From Liolophura sinensis (lineage: Eukaryota > Mollusca > Polyplacophora > Chitonida > Chitonidae): a DNA stretch of 64,000 bases. Every line of letters starts with the position of its first letter. Position 1 is the stretch's first letter. The position numbers and the translations under genes are program-made. Positions 59,828 through 64,000 of this stretch are shown in pieces. The DNA lies in the NCBI RefSeq assembly GCF_032854445.1, contig NC_088302.1, positions 50,868,046 through 50,932,045 on the forward strand. Direction: 5' to 3'. The notes beneath the pieces were generated by a model that was not told the origin of the DNA, searched no databases, and worked only from the letters and a program-made list of their open reading frames with translations.

Positions 59828-62270
59828 TCTGGTTTACAAAAGCATTTTTCAAACCAGCGGTAGGCCTATTATTTTAGTCAGGTTTATTAACACACTGTAT
59901 TTCACCTGTATTTTGGCATGTAAAAAATAGGCTTTCAGATGTTCATATGGGCGTTAAGATAATACTTTTGATGCCAATTCTTAAGTTTTTCTAATAAGAA
60001 ATTAATCAAACTCCTAAGTGGGGTAATATGGTGAATGAAGCAGAACGTGACAGTTGAAGTATGCCAAACTTTAGAATAAATGCAGTGACTACTTTCACAA
60101 TAGGTTTATAGTATGGTTAAAGCGTACACTGTTTCCTAAAGCGTAAAGTATAAATGCAAATTTTATAGTTACTACCTGGACGTTACAGATTTGTTCACTG
60201 TGTCATACCTTGCCCTAAACTTTGTCTTGGCAAAACATTGAGAACTTGTTCAAAAGATATTGTTGTGGTTTATAAAAACAAATGCTAAAATACTTAGAGA
60301 TGTACGAGTTATGTGTTCTGTGTGCTCCAACTTACTTATTTATTTGATTTAATTGGGGTTAAACGCCGCCCTCAAGAATTTCTCACTTGTACAGCCTTGG
60401 TCATTTAAAAGGGTAAATGTAACTGTGATGATTAAGGTAAGCCATCAGTCCCTGGAAAAAATCACAAACCTGCCCATGCGTAAAACGCCTGTAGAAGTTA
60501 ACCTGCAGAGTGAGCTCAATGTTGATACTAGACTGGCTGAAGGCGGGCATCTTGGCACCTGTCATGTAAGACCATAAACTTCTCTCAGATGAGTGGAGTG
60601 AAAGGAATCTCCAAGATCCCTTGTCCGAGGTTAGGACTGATTTTACACCTTCTCCGTCCGAGCAAAGGAAGGACAATTGTGGTTTGGGAATTTGCCTTGC
60701 GTTTATGGACATGGAAAGGCCATTTTGGTTGATGGCTTATATACGAATGTTTGTTTCGACACACAGACACTTCGCGCCTCTGAAACTCTATATTTCTAGT
60801 TCTTGGCGCTGGCTGAACCTTTTAAATTTTGCACATAACCGTAAATTTATGTTTCCAGACGTGCGCATTGTTTATTGTAGTATAGTCAGTAAGTATCTGG
60901 TAAGAATAAGAGATGCAGGTTTCGCTAAAGAATATCAAATAACGTGCGTCACGAACACGAATATTTCTTTCTTTCTTGTGTTTGTGCTCATAAAGCGGCA
61001 TACTTTTCACTTGTACAAAGAGGATCAGTTTTACATGGATGAAGACGGAATATGGATGCAGCGCAGGCTTTTTTTGTAGCAAGTACATGTGACTGACGAA
61101 CTTTCACCTGCAGCGCGAACTCAAAATATGTGCCATGGTGGTGGAAGGCCAGTGATCTCCAACAAACTTTAAGGGATATATCAAAAAGAACTCTAAATCA
61201 AAGATTACGGTTTACTTGGCAATTAAGAAAATTATGCCAAAGGCCAAAAAAAAAATGAAAAAAATATTTTTGACACATATTTTATATATTTTCCGACAGT
61301 GGTCGGAAATTACGTCAATGAACTCAACTGCTTAATGGGACCAGTTTAGCGAAACCCATCAAAGGCTCTTCACCTTACTGAGTTGTGTTGACAGCTATCC
61401 CCGTTGATGTCACGAATGCAAGCTACTTAATTTCCTGACTGACGAATGATATTTAAAAAAAATATATTTGAAAGCAATTTTACGGCCTTTCTTTTACCCT
61501 TATGTGTCAAGACTTACTAAACTGCATATTCAGAGTTCTATTACCCTTCGATTCCTCTTTTATTGCATACAACGCACTGCTTGGCATTGCGCCAGGTGTA
61601 CATTATCTAAGTGGTTAAATACACCGATCACGAGACAGAAGCGTTTGACTGCTGGACGGGTCTATTATAGTTCTATGGGTGGAGAGAGGTTGTTTACATT
61701 GAATAAAGCAGACGACAAATATAAACAAAGAAATAAAATGGCTACGACAGTCACATTTCTTGCTGATGCCGGAGTTTCTCTGATCGACGTGATCGACGAG
61801 AAATTAACACTGAACTGCAAATGTGAACTGAAGTGTTCCATTATTTCAACATTCGTTACCCAGTGTTTATGAATTTGATACAGAATACAACACGACCGCT
61901 AAGCATTTACACAAGCAAAACAAATAAAATTCAGTATCAAACTATTGTTAACCTAATTTTGTGTTTCAATTTTTTTTTTGCCTACGTAATTCAAACTTTA
62001 ATTACGTTTAAACAGTTGAAGTCCCCACTTTTGTTGTCGTTCTGCTGATGCCAGAGGTTTCCAGCTCCTTTAGCTCTGTCAGGTAGAGTTTGGGAAAACT
62101 TTTGACCTGCCTTAACTATCGCTGCCAGCAACGAGCGACCTCCCCGGCTCACTGTCAGTGTGGTCGCTGTGGTTCGCAGATATCCCACATAATTTCCACT
62201 CGGTTTTGGTGGGGTGGGGGGGGGGGGGACTCGTGTGGCTGTTTTAAATGAAAGTATTCTTTAATTATAT
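59828..62270. other. Region right of SNX24; no firm gene
   Basis: A minus-strand SINE tail lies near 60335-60410 (GGCGGCGTTTAACCCCAATT on that strand). The dispersed repeat partner of 42043 is at about 61290-61440. A plus-strand frame at 60621-61079 (152 codons) and one at 61468-61872 have no family match. The latter contains an ATG in good context at 61738 (AAAATGG) with MATTVTFLADAGVSLIDVID, which could be a first exon of another gene but lacks a clear donor. Confidence 0.35.
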
Positions 62271-62279
62271 TGTACGAGT

Positions 62280-64000
62280 CGTGCTGGAGCTCACGTGGCT
62301 GTGTAAGTGTTCTGGCCTGAAGGTCACTGGAGCTCGTGTGGCTATTGTTTTATTGTTGTATATTAAATGCGATTAAAGCACAGCTATTCATGCATTTACC
62401 TGAATAGTTGGAATTAAACCACAAATTATGTAAATTGACAACAGGCCGTATTTCACCGGCTACGTGTGACCATTTGCTAGCTGTGACACTGTCGTCGCTG
62501 CTCCGTTTTTTCTCTCTATGTTGTACATTTTAATTATATTGCGTAAAGGTGTTGAAGGTCTTTGTAGCTCGGGTGGCTCGTATGATTGTGTGGTGGTTAT
62601 TCTTGAAAATGGTTAGCTTTGAACGTGGTTGGAGCTCGTGTGGCTATGTAAGTGGTTTGCTTTGAACGTAGTTGGAGCTCGTGCGGATGTGTAAGTGGCC
62701 TTTCTTGAAGGTCGATGGAAATCGTGTGTCTGTGTATGTGGTCTTGCTTGAAGGCAGTTAGATCTCGTATGACTGTGTAAGTGATCTTTCTTGAAGGTCG
62801 TTGGAGCTTATGTAAGTGGTTGATTTTGAAGGTCATTTGAACTCGAGTGGCTCGTATGATTGTGTAGTGGTTTTTCTTGAAAGTCGTTGGAGCTCGTGTT
62901 CCTATGCAAGTGGTCTTGCTTGGAGTCGTTGAAACTCGCGCGGCCTTCTGCTTGAAGTTCGTTGGATCTCGGCTCTATAAGTGATCTTGCTTGGAGGTGG
63001 TTGAAACTCGTGCCTCCTTCTGCTTGAAGTTTGTTGGATCTCGGCTCTTTAAGTGATTTTGCTTGGAGGCTGTTGGAGCTTGAGTGGCCATGTAAGTGGC
63101 CATGTAAGTGGTTTTGTTTGAAAGTGGTTTTGTTTGGAACTTGTATGGCTGTATAAAGTTTTCTTGAAAGTCGTTAGAGGTCGTGTGACTGTCTAAGTGG
63201 TATTGTCTGAAGGTCGTTGGATTTCGTGTGTCTGTGTAAGTGATCATGGTTGAAGGCCGTTAGATTTCGTGTGTCTGTGTAAGTGATCATGGTTGAAGGC
63301 CGTTAGATTCCGTGTGTGTATAAGTGATCATGGTTGAAGGCCGTTAGATTTCGTGTGTCTGTGTAAGAGATCATGGTTGAAGGCCGTTAGATTTCGTGTA
63401 TCTGTGTAAGTGATCATGGTTGAAGGCCGTTAGATTTCGTGTGTCTGTGTAAGTGATCATGGTTGAAGGCCGTTAGATTTCGTGTGTCTGTGTAAGAGAT
63501 CATGATTGAAGGCCGTTAGATTTCGTGTGTCTGTGTAAGTGATCATGGTTGAAGGCCGTTAGATTTCGTATGTGTAAGTGATCATGGTTGAAGGCCGTTA
63601 GATTTCGTGTATCTGAGTAAGTGATCATGGTTGAAGGCCGTTAGATTTCGTGTTCTGTGTAAGAGATCATGGTTGAAGGCCGTTAAATTTCGTGTATCTG
63701 TGTAAGTGATCATGGTTGAAGGCCGTTAGATTTCGTGTGTCTGTGTAAGTGATCATAGTTGAAAGCCGTTAGATTTCGTGTGTCTGTGTAAGAGATCATG
63801 GTTGAAGGCCGTTAGATTTCGTGTATCTGAGTAAGTGATCATGGTTGAAGGCCGTTAGATTTCGTGTGTCTGTGTAAGTGATCATGGTTGAAGGCCGTTA
63901 GATTTCGTGTGTCTGTGTAAGAGATCATGATTGAAGGCCGTTAGATTTCGTGTGTCTGTGTAAGAGATCATGATTGAAGGCCGTTAGATTTCGTGTGCCT
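62280..64000. repeat. 43-bp satellite, about 40 copies, running off the right end
   Basis: The unit contains GTTGAAGGCCGTTAGATTTC, GTGTGTCTGTGTAAGTGATC and ATG. From about 63230 copies are nearly uniform (variants GAGATC, GTATCTG, and losses of TGTCTG). From 62280 to 63230 the same 43-base period is strongly diverged (GTTGGAGCTCGTGTGGCTAT, then GTAAGTGGTTTGC). The left part is an old edge and the array continues beyond 64000. Confidence 0.94.

Noticed and set aside
60621-61079. 152-residue plus-strand open frame right of SNX24
   Set aside because: No domain, no splice context, mixed low-complexity composition, and overlapped by open frames on the other strand. Kept only as a note.

Overview
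This is nuclear DNA of a eukaryote, most likely a marine lophotrochozoan such as a mollusc or brachiopod. Coding sequence is sparse and split by GT-AG introns. tRNA-derived SINEs of types common in mollusc genomes are scattered throughout: one family ends in a (AAAT)n tail, another in the sequence following TCATATGACTGAAAAATTG. There are no operons, no bacterial genes and no CRISPR array. The clade call rests on the SINE tails and is an inference.

Two genes can be rebuilt by splicing. (1) On the minus strand, an RCC1-repeat (beta-propeller) gene has five exons at 32059-31857, 24730-24688, 7620-7413, 6495-6389 and 6088-5964. All four junctions keep frame. They give 226 codons, and the gene runs on past the left end of what can be recognised. 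Its introns are 7.1 kb, 17.1 kb, 0.9 kb and 0.3 kb, and the three longest hold most of the left-hand satellites. (2) On the plus strand, a complete PX-only sorting nexin of the SNX24/SNX22 type has six exons between 46600 and 51806 and encodes 164 residues. The two genes are head to head, with about 14.5 kb between them.

A 6.16 kb block carrying SNX24 exons 2-6 (46685-52841) occurs again at 53667-59827 with only scattered differences. A 200-N gap starts on the first base after copy 1, and copy 2 lacks exon 1. An unmerged second haplotype is the likeliest cause, but a real partial tandem duplication is not excluded.

Layout: 1-5950, minisatellites and unexplained DNA; 5964-7620, RCC1 exons 5-3 with a 31-bp array between them; 7690-12900, complex non-repetitive DNA (possible regulatory block); 12900-16520, SINEs, a long inverted repeat, and 29-bp and 28-bp arrays; 16560-18360, a second complex block; 18.9-29.4 kb, arrays of 66, 95 and 66 bp around RCC1 exon 2; 31.9 kb, RCC1 exon 1; 32.7-34.4 kb, a palindromic AT-rich array and an 80-bp array; 37.6-40.6 kb, an 86-bp array; 41.2-41.9 kb, a decayed Tc1-like transposon; 43.6 kb, a RecQ-like helicase pseudogene; 44.7-45.6 kb, a 56-bp array; 46.6-59.8 kb, SNX24 and its second copy; 62.3-64.0 kb, a 43-bp array that runs off the right end.

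Tandem arrays cover roughly a quarter of the window. Several show higher-order organisation, and two appear to have grown out of pieces of interspersed elements. I found no clear new enzymatic or defence system. The most unusual material is the satellite biology, the self-complementary AT-rich array and the duplicated SNX24 block.
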